A stretch of DNA of 64,000 nucleotides from the NCBI GenBank assembly GCA_021791145.1, contig JAJYXE010000046.1:1-64000 (forward strand), read 5' to 3'. The notes below the pieces were generated by a model. The model searched no databases and was not told the DNA's origin. It saw only the letters and a list, made by a program, of their open reading frames with translations. Shown here piece after piece: positions 1 through 7,787 of this stretch. Origin of the DNA: Actinomycetes bacterium. GTDB lineage: Bacteria > Actinomycetota > Acidimicrobiia > Acidimicrobiales > RAAP-2. How positions within the stretch are numbered: the first letter of the stretch is position 1; each line of letters starts with the position of its first letter. The position numbers were made by a program, and so were the translations under genes.

Positions 1-100
1 CCGCCTGCTGTGGCGCCCCCCGGTCCGGCGCCCCCCGCTCCGCCGCCGGCCGCCGCTCCGCCGCCGGCCGCCGCTCCGCCGCCGTCGTCGCGAGGAGGAG
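1..100. repeat. Short GC-rich tandem repeat inside the ClC C-terminal tail
   Basis: Two to three copies of an 18-base unit (gccgccgctccgccgccg-like) encode an alternating Gly/Ala tail of the chloride channel. The array may continue beyond base 1. Confidence 0.6.
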
Positions 101-1838
101 CGGCCGGCTCGAGGAGTCGAAGCACCCGGCTCAGGTCGACGGTCCCGAGGAAGTACCCGTCCCCGTCCACCACCGGGGCACCCGGCACGCCGGTCGCCCG
201 CAACTGGTCCGCCGCATCGCTGAGGGGAGTGGTGTCCAGCAGGATGAGCTTGGGGGTCGTCGCAACGTCTGCGACATGAACGAGAGAGAGCAGTGGCAGA
301 CCGAACTGCAGCCTGCTGGCCTCTGAGTCCGCTCTCGTGCGGAGCTGTGAGCGGTAGATGCTGTCGTCGGCCCTGGCGACGATGAAGGTGGACAGGGCGA
401 TCGCGACGAGCGCCGGTGCGATGATCTGGACGCTTCCGGTCATCTCGGCGACCATGACCATGACCGCGAGCGGCGCGCGGGAGATGCCGCCGAAGACCGC
501 CATCATGCCGACGACCACGAACGGGCCCGGGTCGTGACCGACGCCCGGAGCGATCGGCTCGAACAGGCGCCAGACGGCGAGACCCGTGAACGCTCCGATC
601 ACCATGCCGGGACCGAAGACGCCGCCCGACCCTCCCGTGCCGATCGAGAGCGCCGTCGCAGCGATGCGGGCGAAGGGGAGCAGCAGCACGATCCAAAGAG
701 GCGTGTGCAGGAGGACGCCTCTCAGCTGGAGCGACTCCTGCACCCAGCCGTAGCCGGTGCCGAGCACTTCTGGGAGCGCGAGTGCTATGAGCCCGACGAA
801 GAGCGCGCCGAGAGCAGGACGGAGCTTCCGAGAGAACGGCAAGCGGCTGGCCAGTGTCGCGACGCCGTAGAAGCTCTTCGAGTACAGAAGCCCGATGCCG
901 CCGGCGACGATGCCGATCAGCGCGAACCAGACGAGCTGGATGGGCTGGTCGAAGTGGTACGAGGAGGTGGCGAAGAGCGGGCGGTAGCCGTAGACCGCGC
1001 CAAAGATCGCGTAGGCGATGGCGGAAGCGAAGAGCCCCGGTACCAGCGCGGGGTACTCAAAATCTTCCCGGTAGACGATGTCGGCAGCCAGGACCGCGCC
1101 GCCCAGAGGCGCACTGAAGATTGCGCCGATGCCCGAACCGATGCCCACAGAGACGGCGATGCGGCCGTCCTCGGGCGAGAGGTCGAGCACGCGGGCGAGG
1201 AGCGATCCGAAGCCAGCGCTGATCTGGGCGGTCGGTCCTTCTCTTCCTCCCGATCCGCCGGACCCGATCGTGAGCGCGGACGCGAGGATCTTGATGACCA
1301 CCGCTCGCAGACGGATGCCGCGGGGGTTGTAGTGGACCGCGTCGATGGCCGCGTCCGTGCCGTGCCCCTCGGCCTCGGGAGCCCAGGTGAACACGAGGAA
1401 GCCAGCGCCCAAAGCTCCCGCGACGACCACGAGCGGGATGGCCCATGCTCGGAGGTAGTGGATGCCCGAACCGAGGGCGTTGCCCTCCCCGGCGGGGGTC
1501 GGCACGCGGTAGTTCGCCAAGATCTGCAAGAAGAACTCCGTGGACAGCCGCAGAGCTTCGTAGAACACGACTGCGCCGAGGCCCGCCACAGTGCCGATGA
1601 CCGATGCGAGGATCAGCCATCGCACGAGGTAGGACATGCCGTTGACGTGGCCGCCGGCCCAGCTCGCGAAACGACGCCAGCCGGTCCGTCCATGGAAGAG
1701 CGCCGTCGAGACGAAGGGCGACCCCGCGTGGTGGCTGGGAGTGGCTGGTGACTCCGGCGCCTCTGGGCGCACCGATCCTGTAGGTGAGGGCACCGATCCC
1801 GCGGGTCCTCGTGGACCGGGGGTCAGATCCTCGGGCAT
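1..1838 (-). CDS. ClC-family chloride channel/transporter (C-terminus cut by window edge)
   Basis: Integral membrane anion channel or H+/Cl- exchanger. Reading down from the ATG at 1838 there is a 60-residue hydrophilic N-tail, then hydrophobic segments. The three ClC selectivity-filter regions are visible: GSGGSGGREGP (about residues 200-210), GSGIGA shortly after, and GGVFGPGM in the second half. A CBS-like segment (VPGAPVVDGDGYFLGTVDL) follows the membrane part. The last visible residues are a Gly/Ala-rich tail encoded by an 18-base repeat, and the frame is still open at base 1. The start lies 25 bases after the MarR stop on the same strand, so the two are probably co-transcribed. Confidence 0.9.
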   Translation of the reverse strand, partial: MPEDLTPGPRGPAGSVPSPTGSVRPEAPESPATPSHHAGSPFVSTALFHGRTGWRRFASWAGGHVNGMSYLVRWLILASVIGTVAGLGAVVFYEALRLSTEFFLQILANYRVPTPAGEGNALGSGIHYLRAWAIPLVVVAGALGAGFLVFTWAPEAEGHGTDAAIDAVHYNPRGIRLRAVVIKILASALTIGSGGSGGREGPTAQISAGFGSLLARVLDLSPEDGRIAVSVGIGSGIGAIFSAPLGGAVLAADIVYREDFEYPALVPGLFASAIAYAIFGAVYGYRPLFATSSYHFDQPIQLVWFALIGIVAGGIGLLYSKSFYGVATLASRLPFSRKLRPALGALFVGLIALALPEVLGTGYGWVQESLQLRGVLLHTPLWIVLLLPFARIAATALSIGTGGSGGVFGPGMVIGAFTGLAVWRLFEPIAPGVGHDPGPFVVVGMMAVFGGISRAPLAVMVMVAEMTGSVQIIAPALVAIALSTFIVARADDSIYRSQLRTRADSEASRLQFGLPLLSLVHVADVATTPKLILLDTTPLSDAADQLRATGVPGAPVVDGDGYFLGTVDLSRVLRLLEPAAPPRDDGGGAAAGGGAAAGGGAGGAGPGGATAG

Positions 1839-1863
1839 GTGCTCAGCGCGCGATGTCTGCAGG

Positions 1864-2316
1864 TCACAGATCCCATCCGGTGCTCCAGTCCTGCTCGGGC
1901 ACTTCGCCCGCGGCGTCCGCGAGGAGCTGGAGTCCTGCTACCACCGAGCGTCGGGCATCCTCGGGCACCGCCGACAGCAGGTTGGCGATCTCCTGACGCC
2001 TGCGCTCGGTGACGACGTCGACAAGCCGCCTTCCGGCCTCGGTGAGAGCGACGCGGACCTGCCGACGGTCATTGCGGTCGGTCCGGCGCCGGACCAGTCC
2101 CTTGCGTACGAGGCGGTCGCAAAGCCGTGATGCCGTCGGGGGCGTGACGGCGAGCGCGTCGGCGAGGGCGGCGATGCCCTGGGGCCCGCGCGATGCGAGC
2201 ACCACGAGCGAGCGGTACTGGGTGAGGGTGACTTCGTCGGCGCCCTCGAGATTGGCGAGCGAGCGGGCCGCGACGGCGACAAGGACGCGGCTCGCGGTCA
2301 GCACCGCGTCGACCAT
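1864..2316 (-). CDS. MarR-family transcriptional regulator
   Basis: 150-residue winged-helix repressor-type protein. The DNA-binding part is clear: a helix-turn-helix around ALADALAVTPPTASRLCDRL followed by the wing with the family signature RRTDRNDRRQVRVALTEAG (residues about 75-115). Flanking helices would form the dimer interface. The ATG at 2316 is chosen because AGGAG lies just upstream and the conserved domain begins here; the frame is open further upstream but shows nothing conserved. It precedes the chloride channel by 25 bases, so the channel is a plausible target. An AT-rich stretch with a TAATAG/CTATGG imperfect dyad at 2341-2357 is the likely promoter or operator. The ligand cannot be predicted. 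Confidence 0.88.
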   Translation of the reverse strand: MVDAVLTASRVLVAVAARSLANLEGADEVTLTQYRSLVVLASRGPQGIAALADALAVTPPTASRLCDRLVRKGLVRRRTDRNDRRQVRVALTEAGRRLVDVVTERRRQEIANLLSAVPEDARRSVVAGLQLLADAAGEVPEQDWSTGWDL

Positions 2317-2455
2317 GGGCTCCTGCTGCTCGCTTACGTGGCTAATAGTTGTCCATAGTACGGAGGTGGCCGGCCGGCCGCAACCCCGCGCCGGGTCCGT
2401 GCAACCGTCCGCCGGCAGGTCGTATGCTCCCTCAGCCGACCTGCTCGCACATCCT

Positions 2456-3649
2456 TCAGTCGACCTGCTCGAACACCGCGGCGATCCCCTGGCCGCCGCC
2501 GATGCACATCGTCTCGAGGCCCAGAGCCGCGCCACGACGGTCCATCTCACGGAGCAGCGTCGTGAGGATCCGGCAGCCGGTCGCACCGACGGGATGGCCG
2601 AGCGAGATGCCGGACCCGTGAACGTTGAGACGTTCGAGCACTTCGTCACCCATGTCGCCGTTGGCGCGCCACTCCCGTAGCACGGCGAGCACTTGGGCGG
2701 CGAACGCCTCGTTCAGCTCGATGAGGTCCATGTCGGCGAGGCGGAGCCCTGCTCGATCGAGAGCCTTGGCGGTCGCGGGGACCGGACCGATCCCCATGCG
2801 CTCGGGCTCCACGCCGGCGACCGCCCACGAACGGAGCCGGGCGAGGGGGCGCAGACCCAGGTCTGCCGCGCAGTCGGGATGGGTGACCACGCAGACGGCT
2901 GCCCCGTCGTTCTGCCCGCTCGAGTTGCCTGCGGTGACGGTCGCTTCCGGGTCCTTGCTCCAGAGGACCGGTCGCAGGGCGCTGAGCGCGTCGAGGGTCG
3001 CGTCGGCTCGGGGGTGCTCGTCGGTGTCGACGTCTCCGACCGGGACGATCTCCTCGGCGAACAGCGGGCGTGCGGCTACCGCCCGACGGTGGGACTCGAG
3101 CGCGAGCTCGTCCTGCTCGAGCCTCCCGATGCCGTACTCGCGTCGGAGGTTCTCCGCGGTCTCGAGCATGCCCCCGGGGATGAGGTGCCGGCTGCCGCCG
3201 GCCGTCACCCGTCCCCGGACGAGGCGGTCCATGAGCGCGACGTCGCCCCCGCGTACGCCCCAGCGAAGGCGCGTCGTGTAGTGCTCTGCCTGGCTCATGC
3301 TCTCGACGCCGCCGGCGAGCACGAGGTCGGCCGCGCCGGTCTGGACCTGCATCGCGCCGTAGATCACTGCCTGGAGCCCCGACCCGCAACGGCGATCGAG
3401 CTGGATCCCCGTGGCCCCGACCGGCAACCCGGCGTCGAGCGCACCGACGCGTCCGATCGCCGGTGCCTCGCCGTTGGGGTAGCACTGCCCCAGGACGACG
3501 TCGTCCACGCGGTCTGCGGGGACGCGCGAGCGTGAGAGGACCGCGTCGATCACACTCGCCGCGAGCGCGGCGGCCGTCACGTCGCGCAGCTTGCCTCCGA
3601 ACCCGCCGACGGGCGTCCGGAGAGGTTCGCAGATCAGGGCTTCACGCAT
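2456..3649 (-). CDS. Acetyl-CoA acetyltransferase (thiolase family)
   Basis: 397 residues, the usual thiolase length. Thiolases condense or cleave acyl-CoA/acetyl-CoA in fatty-acid breakdown or acetoacetyl-CoA formation. All catalytic elements are present: nucleophilic Cys in DRRCGSGLQA (about residue 88), NEAFAAQ, the catalytic His in GHPVGATG (about 350), and the second Cys in MCIGGGQG (about 382). The N-terminal EALICEPLRTPVGGFGGKL is typical of degradative acetyl-CoA C-acyltransferases. The ATG at 3649 has no Shine-Dalgarno; TAACCT lies 9 bases upstream, as for other probable leaderless genes here. The MarR gene follows 139 bases downstream with its own likely promoter, so co-regulation is uncertain. 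Confidence 0.92.
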   Translation of the reverse strand: MREALICEPLRTPVGGFGGKLRDVTAAALAASVIDAVLSRSRVPADRVDDVVLGQCYPNGEAPAIGRVGALDAGLPVGATGIQLDRRCGSGLQAVIYGAMQVQTGAADLVLAGGVESMSQAEHYTTRLRWGVRGGDVALMDRLVRGRVTAGGSRHLIPGGMLETAENLRREYGIGRLEQDELALESHRRAVAARPLFAEEIVPVGDVDTDEHPRADATLDALSALRPVLWSKDPEATVTAGNSSGQNDGAAVCVVTHPDCAADLGLRPLARLRSWAVAGVEPERMGIGPVPATAKALDRAGLRLADMDLIELNEAFAAQVLAVLREWRANGDMGDEVLERLNVHGSGISLGHPVGATGCRILTTLLREMDRRGAALGLETMCIGGGQGIAAVFEQVD

Positions 3650-3791
3650 GAAGATGTCAGGTTACGGCGAGGTGGCGCGGTCGTGGGCCACGCGAGCGCT
3701 CGCCAGTACCCGCCGGCCGGGTGCCGCGGGCGAGAGCCGGTGACAATACGAAGATTGCCGGAGACGGGCGTGAGGGTGGTAGGCAGGAAGG

Positions 3792-4244
3792 GTGAGCACT
3801 GTCACTGCAACCGCCCACCGCACCGTCGACGCCCCCGCAGGCGTCGTCTTCGGCTGTCTCAGCGACTATCGAGAGCACCACCCCCGGTTCCTCCCCCCGG
3901 CCTTCTCGGAGTACCGGGTCGAAGAGGGCGGCACAGGCGACGGGACGGTGGTCAGCTTCGCGATCACCGCCGGTGGCCGGAGCCGCCGGTACCGGATGCG
4001 CGTCGTGGTTCCCGAGCCGGGACGGGTGCTCGAAGAGCGCGACACCGCTTCGTCCCTCGTGACGCGGTTCGTCCTGGCTCCCGACGGCAGCCGGACGAAC
4101 GTCCGCATCGAGACGACGTGGAAGGGGGCCGGCGGGATCGGCGGCTTCTTCGAGCGCATGTTCGCCCCCGCCGCGCTCAAGCGGATCTACGACGACGAGC
4201 TCGCTCGTCTGGACGCCTACGCACGGGAGCAACGCTCGGCGTGA
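3792..4244 (+). CDS. SRPBCC (START-like) family protein
   Basis: 150 residues with the SRPBCC/polyketide-cyclase layout: an opening strand with the TAHRTVDAPAGVVFGCLSDYREH motif region, a central set of strands (YRMRVVVPEPGRVLEERD), and a long C-terminal helix (FFERMFAPAALKRIYDDELARLDAYA). Such proteins bind small hydrophobic ligands; the ligand is unknown. GTG at 3792 is the only suitable start before the conserved strand. The gene is divergent from the thiolase across 140 bases, so shared regulation is possible. It resembles helper SRPBCC proteins of many actinobacteria, and no enzymatic activity should be assumed. Confidence 0.82.
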   Translation: MSTVTATAHRTVDAPAGVVFGCLSDYREHHPRFLPPAFSEYRVEEGGTGDGTVVSFAITAGGRSRRYRMRVVVPEPGRVLEERDTASSLVTRFVLAPDGSRTNVRIETTWKGAGGIGGFFERMFAPAALKRIYDDELARLDAYAREQRSA

Positions 4245-4315
4245 GCGAGGGAAGAATTCACCGCGAGGTCATCTTCGTGTAGGTGGCGCTTCGCGCACCG
4301 TTCAGCTCTGTTCCC

Positions 4316-4321
4316 TAGGGT
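4316..4321 (+). promoter_or_regulatory. Likely -10 element TAGGGT of a leaderless response-regulator mRNA
   Basis: TAGGGT ends 8 bases before the ATG at 4330, and no Shine-Dalgarno is visible. This spacing would place the transcription start at or next to the start codon. Confidence 0.5.
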
Positions 4322-4329
4322 CTGCCCCG

Positions 4330-5109
4330 ATGGGTCTGCAGGCCCACGGCGCCAAGAGAGGACGGGAGCACAGGAGCGTCCGACGCGGCGCGACATCCTT
4401 GTCCGCGAGCCGCGTTCGGTTCGACGGACGCCCGGTCGTCCTCGTTGTCGATGACGAGGAGTCGTATCGCGAGGCGCTCGCGTCCGGGCTCGATCACGAA
4501 GGGTTCACCGTCCAGCTTGCCGCTGACGGCTACGAGGCACTGCGGCTCTTCCACTCCGGGCCCCCCGATCTGGTCCTGCTCGACGTCATGCTCCCGGACC
4601 AGTCGGGTGTGGAGCTGTGCCAGCGGATGCACGCGACCGCTCCGGTCCCCGTCATCATGGTGAGCGCGAAGACCGCCGAAGTGGACATCGTCGTCGGCCT
4701 CGAGGTGGGGGCGGCGGACTACGTGGTCAAGCCGTACCGGCTGCGCGAGCTCGTCGCGCGAATGCACGCGGTGCTCCGACGCGGAGAGCCTCTGGCGGCT
4801 CCCGCGGGCGGGGCACTCGCCCGGGGGAGTGTCCGGCTCGATGACGGGCGCCGCGAAGTGACCGTCGACGGGCGCCCTGTCGAGCTGTCACGCAAGGAGT
4901 TCGACCTCCTCGCGCTCCTCATGGCCCAGCCGGGTCGGGTCGTGACCAGAGAGCGGTGCACGGAGCGGCTCTGGTGGGACCAGGAGCTGGTCGACACCCG
5001 CACCCTCGACACCCATGTGAAGCGCCTTCGGCGCAAGATCGAGCCCGATCCTTCGAACCCCCGCCATCTCGTCACCGTGCGAGGGGTCGGCTTCCGCTTC
5101 GAGCCGTGA
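4330..5109 (+). CDS. OmpR/PhoB-family response regulator (orphan)
   Basis: 259 residues. An unusual N-terminal extension of about 33 residues precedes the receiver domain (VVLVVDDEESYREALASGL; phospho-acceptor Asp in LVLLDVMLPDQSG; Thr/Ser switch in IMVSAKT; Lys in YVVKPYRLREL). A winged-helix effector domain ends in THVKRLRRKIEPDPSNPRHL and VRGVGFRFEP. The receiver is most like RegX3/PhoB-type regulators. No histidine kinase is adjacent, so it is an orphan here. The true start could be internal (for instance a TTG near the LSASRVRF segment), which would remove the extension. Targets are unknown. Confidence 0.9.
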   Translation: MGLQAHGAKRGREHRSVRRGATSLSASRVRFDGRPVVLVVDDEESYREALASGLDHEGFTVQLAADGYEALRLFHSGPPDLVLLDVMLPDQSGVELCQRMHATAPVPVIMVSAKTAEVDIVVGLEVGAADYVVKPYRLRELVARMHAVLRRGEPLAAPAGGALARGSVRLDDGRREVTVDGRPVELSRKEFDLLALLMAQPGRVVTRERCTERLWWDQELVDTRTLDTHVKRLRRKIEPDPSNPRHLVTVRGVGFRFEP

Positions 5110-5277
5110 CCCCGCGGCGTCACCACGTCCCTGCCGGGCGATGGATTCGCCTCGGGCCGCACGGAACGCTTACCGTTTCGACTGCAGCACGCGAGGGGCA
5201 GCGGCACCCGTTCGACGGTTCGCAGGCCTCCGCTGCCCACGACCGAGGGAGCTTCGACTCGAAGGAGGGGATCTGCC

Positions 5278-6042
5278 ATGTGGAACAGCTTCAGGACCGA
5301 CGAGCACCTGGGCATCACCGCCGAGATCACGACGTACCCGGGGGGCAACGGCGACGAGATCCACGCGTACGTCGTCCGGCCGATGAACGAGGGCCCGGTG
5401 CCGGGGATCGTGTTGGTCCACCACATGCCGGGGTGGGACGAATTCTCCCAGGAGTTCGCCGAGCGGCTCGGGCGCCACGGGCACCTCGTGATCTGCCCTG
5501 ATCTGTACTGCCGCTTCGGGCACGGCACGCCGGACGACGTGGCAGCCAAGGTGCGGAGCGAGGGCGGCGTCCACGACGACAGCGTCGTCGCCGACTGCGA
5601 GGCCGCCGCCGCCTGGCTGCGCGCGGACTCCCAGTGCAACGGCAAGCTCGGGATCATCGGGCCGTGCTCGGGAGGCCGTCACGCGCTGCTGGCAGCGTCC
5701 CGGATCGGCGGGTTCGGCGCGGTCGTGGACCTGTGGGGCGGAGGCGTCATCATGCCCGCGGATCAGCGCACGCCCGCGCGCCCGGTGGCGCCGATCGACT
5801 ACACGGCTGATCTCGACGCCCCGCTCCTCGGGCTCTTCGGCAACGACGACCAGTCACCCACGCCCGCGCAGGTCGACGAGCACGAGGCAGAGCTGAAGAA
5901 GTACCACAAGACCTTCGAGTTCCACCGCTACGACGGCGCGGGGCACGGGTTCTTCTACTACCACACGCCCATGTACCGTCAGGAGCAGGCGATGGACGGG
6001 TGGGAGAAGGTCTTCGAATTCTTCGAAAGGCACCTCAGGTGA
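5278..6042 (+). CDS. Dienelactone hydrolase family protein
   Basis: 254-residue alpha/beta hydrolase that would hydrolyse ester or lactone bonds in the cytoplasm. Conserved elements: VLVHHMPGWDEFSQEFAERL; nucleophile elbow GPCSGGRHA (Cys, as in dienelactone hydrolase rather than Ser, about residue 128); acid in FGNDDQSPTP; and His in GAGHGFFYYH. The start has a strong Shine-Dalgarno (GAAGGAGGGG) 7-9 bases upstream. The stop codon lies inside the first unit of a 14-base tandem repeat that spans the gap to the DUF6295 gene, and the two probably form an operon. The substrate is unknown. Confidence 0.9.
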   Translation: MWNSFRTDEHLGITAEITTYPGGNGDEIHAYVVRPMNEGPVPGIVLVHHMPGWDEFSQEFAERLGRHGHLVICPDLYCRFGHGTPDDVAAKVRSEGGVHDDSVVADCEAAAAWLRADSQCNGKLGIIGPCSGGRHALLAASRIGGFGAVVDLWGGGVIMPADQRTPARPVAPIDYTADLDAPLLGLFGNDDQSPTPAQVDEHEAELKKYHKTFEFHRYDGAGHGFFYYHTPMYRQEQAMDGWEKVFEFFERHLR

Positions 6043-6100
6043 GACGAGGAAGGTGAGACGAGGAAGGTGAGACGAGGAAGGTGAGACGAGGAAGGTGAGA
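6038..6100 (+). repeat. Tandem repeat, 14-base unit GGTGAGACGAGGAA, four copies plus a partial
   Basis: Perfect units at 6038-6051, 6052-6065, 6066-6079 and 6080-6093, then a partial copy. The array starts on the dienelactone-hydrolase stop codon and ends next to the Shine-Dalgarno of the following gene. Each unit itself contains a GAGGAAGG Shine-Dalgarno-like core. Confidence 0.97.
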
Positions 6101-6108
6101 GGGATCAG

Positions 6109-6384
6109 ATGTGCACGATGATCGCCGCGAGCGCAGCCGTCAACGGAGTCGGCAAGGGGGCGACGGGATGGTTTCCCATCACCCAGGCGACGGTCGGCTA
6201 CGACCATGCCACGCACTCGGGCACACAGCACGCACTCCTGTTGGACTTCACCAATTACGAGATCGGTGTGGAGGCACGCGTCGCGCTGGAGCTCGATCTC
6301 GAGTCGGGCAGGGCCCTCATGGCCCAGCTTCGCTCGGCCATCGAGGCAGCGGAGGCGATCGGGGAAGACTCGCGGGTGCGCTGA
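6109..6384 (+). CDS. DUF6295 family protein
   Basis: 91 residues, cytoplasmic, function unknown. The sequence (CTMIAASAAVNG, GKGATGWFPITQATVGYDHA, then FTNYEIGVEARVALELDLES) matches what I recall of the DUF6295 family, small actinobacterial proteins often found beside alpha/beta hydrolases. The histidines of YDHATHSGTQHA could bind a metal, but this is only inference. GAGAGGG about 8 bases upstream of the ATG provides a ribosome-binding site. Together with the dienelactone hydrolase it would form a two-gene operon across the repeat array. Confidence 0.75.
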   Translation: MCTMIAASAAVNGVGKGATGWFPITQATVGYDHATHSGTQHALLLDFTNYEIGVEARVALELDLESGRALMAQLRSAIEAAEAIGEDSRVR

Positions 6385-6496
6385 GCGACGCTGCCGGGAG
6401 GCGCCGCCGAGGGACTGACGGAGGTCGCTGAGGGCTCGGTCCCGGGGGCGCGCCGCCGGGTCGCCTGAGGGTTCGCCTGAGGGTTGCTTCCTCGAG

Positions 6497-7567
6497 TCAG
6501 CTGGTGGTCCCCCGCCGTCGTGCGGCCCTTGGCCGGTACGTGCCGAGCGCGAAGCCAGCTGTGCGCTGACCGCCGGTGAGCGGCCGTCCGAGGGGTTCGC
6601 CGATGGGCGGATCGAAGGAGGGGCCGATGACCGGGCCGCCGAGGCGGCCGTCGACAGGGTCGACGGGGACGCGCGGCTGAGGCGCATCCTCGAGCCTGCG
6701 GTCGAACCTGACAGCCCGCCGCTCCTCGAGCCGCACCCAGTGCATGATCACCGGGACGAAGGCGAGCGACATCAAGACGTCGCCGCCCACCCACATGATG
6801 ACCCCGCCCACGTGCAGGTCGGTGACGAGTGACGGTCCCCAGGTGCGATGGAGCGCCGCTTCTGCGGGGAAGATCTCCCGGTTCTCGAGACTGAGGGTGA
6901 GACCGACGAACGTGTCGACCGGCACCGCCAGGAACAGGTAGAGGGCCTGCATCGCCGGGTGGAGGCGGTTGGTGCCCGGGTCCCTGCCGAGGATCTGGCG
7001 CCAGAAGAGGAACCCGACGACGAGGAACAGCACGTGCTCGCCGTGGTGGGCCGCGGGGCTCTCCAGCACCCATGTCATGAAGACCGTCAGGTGCGTGACG
7101 GGGACCACCAGTGCGTACGCGCCAAAGGCGATCACCGGATGCCCGATGACCTTCGCGGCGTGCGACCGGAGCACCCTCCCGAGCCGGCGGTGCCAGGTGC
7201 CGGCGGTGGCGCGCCACGCGAGCGCGATGGGGGAGGAGACGGCGAAGAGCCCGGCCGCGACCATGATGAGCAGGAGATGCTGGACCATGTGGTCCCAGAA
7301 CAGCTCGTCGTCGTACACGCCGATTGCGCTCAGGAGGGCGATCGCAGTGACGGCGACTCCGCCGATGAAGGCGGCGGTCCGCCCGGCGGGCCATCGGTGG
7401 TGAGGATGGAGGCGGTTCTGGCGAGCCACGCCCCACAGGTACAGCGTGAGCGCGCCCGCCAAGAGGGCGATCGGCACCGGATCGACTGTCGTGCTGAGGA
7501 GCTGGCGCCACGACAGCGGCGGGAGCGCTGCGGCGAAGGCGGGGGCGAGTGCGAGGGGCTCGATCAT
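6497..7567 (-). CDS. ctaG: Cytochrome c oxidase assembly protein, CtaG family
   Basis: 356 residues from the ATG at 7567, with six to seven hydrophobic membrane spans. The caa3-type CtaG family helps assemble the copper centre of cytochrome oxidase. Characteristic features are the conserved His/Asp-bearing membrane helices: FWDHMVQHLLLIMVAAGLFA, PAAHHGEHVLFLVVGFLFW and LHVGGVIMWVGGDVLMSL. The C-terminal 70 residues are hydrophilic and Arg/Pro-rich, presumably cytoplasmic. An upstream GTG would add 24 residues encoded by the neighbouring repeat and is judged not to be the start. No oxidase subunits are nearby. Confidence 0.88.
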   Translation of the reverse strand: MIEPLALAPAFAAALPPLSWRQLLSTTVDPVPIALLAGALTLYLWGVARQNRLHPHHRWPAGRTAAFIGGVAVTAIALLSAIGVYDDELFWDHMVQHLLLIMVAAGLFAVSSPIALAWRATAGTWHRRLGRVLRSHAAKVIGHPVIAFGAYALVVPVTHLTVFMTWVLESPAAHHGEHVLFLVVGFLFWRQILGRDPGTNRLHPAMQALYLFLAVPVDTFVGLTLSLENREIFPAEAALHRTWGPSLVTDLHVGGVIMWVGGDVLMSLAFVPVIMHWVRLEERRAVRFDRRLEDAPQPRVPVDPVDGRLGGPVIGPSFDPPIGEPLGRPLTGGQRTAGFALGTYRPRAARRRGTTS

Positions 7568-7597
7568 CGTTGCGGCGTCGTCCCGAAGCGCACCCGG

Positions 7598-7700
7598 CGG
7601 CACAGCACCACCTAGGCGGTCTGCACCACCCGTCGGCACAGCACCACCTAAGCGGTCCGCACCGCTTGGCGGTCCGCACCACCCGGCGGCACAGCGCCGT
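7598..7700. repeat. Imperfect tandem repeat (about 36-base unit) upstream of ctaG
   Basis: CGGCACAGCACCACCTA begins at 7598 and again at 7634 (36-base period), with a third diverged CGGCACAGCGCC near 7687 and intervening GCGGTCCGCACC copies. It occupies the divergent gap between ctaG and the cell-wall protein gene. Confidence 0.75.
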
Positions 7701-7787
7701 TCAGCTCGGGACGCTCGGTGAGCTTAGCCATCGTGGACCGGCGCTCCGCGGGCGGCTACCCTCGCACCGACCGAGGAGGGGGTGCGC

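Noticed and set aside
534..1751. Long plus-strand frame opposite the chloride channel
   Set aside because: Composed of Arg/Glu/Asp-rich low-complexity sequence typical of antisense frames in GC-rich DNA; the minus strand encodes a clear ClC protein.
4300..4315. PHO-box-like direct repeat GTTCAG/GTTCCC before the response regulator
   Set aside because: The period is 10 rather than 11 bases and the second half-site is poor.
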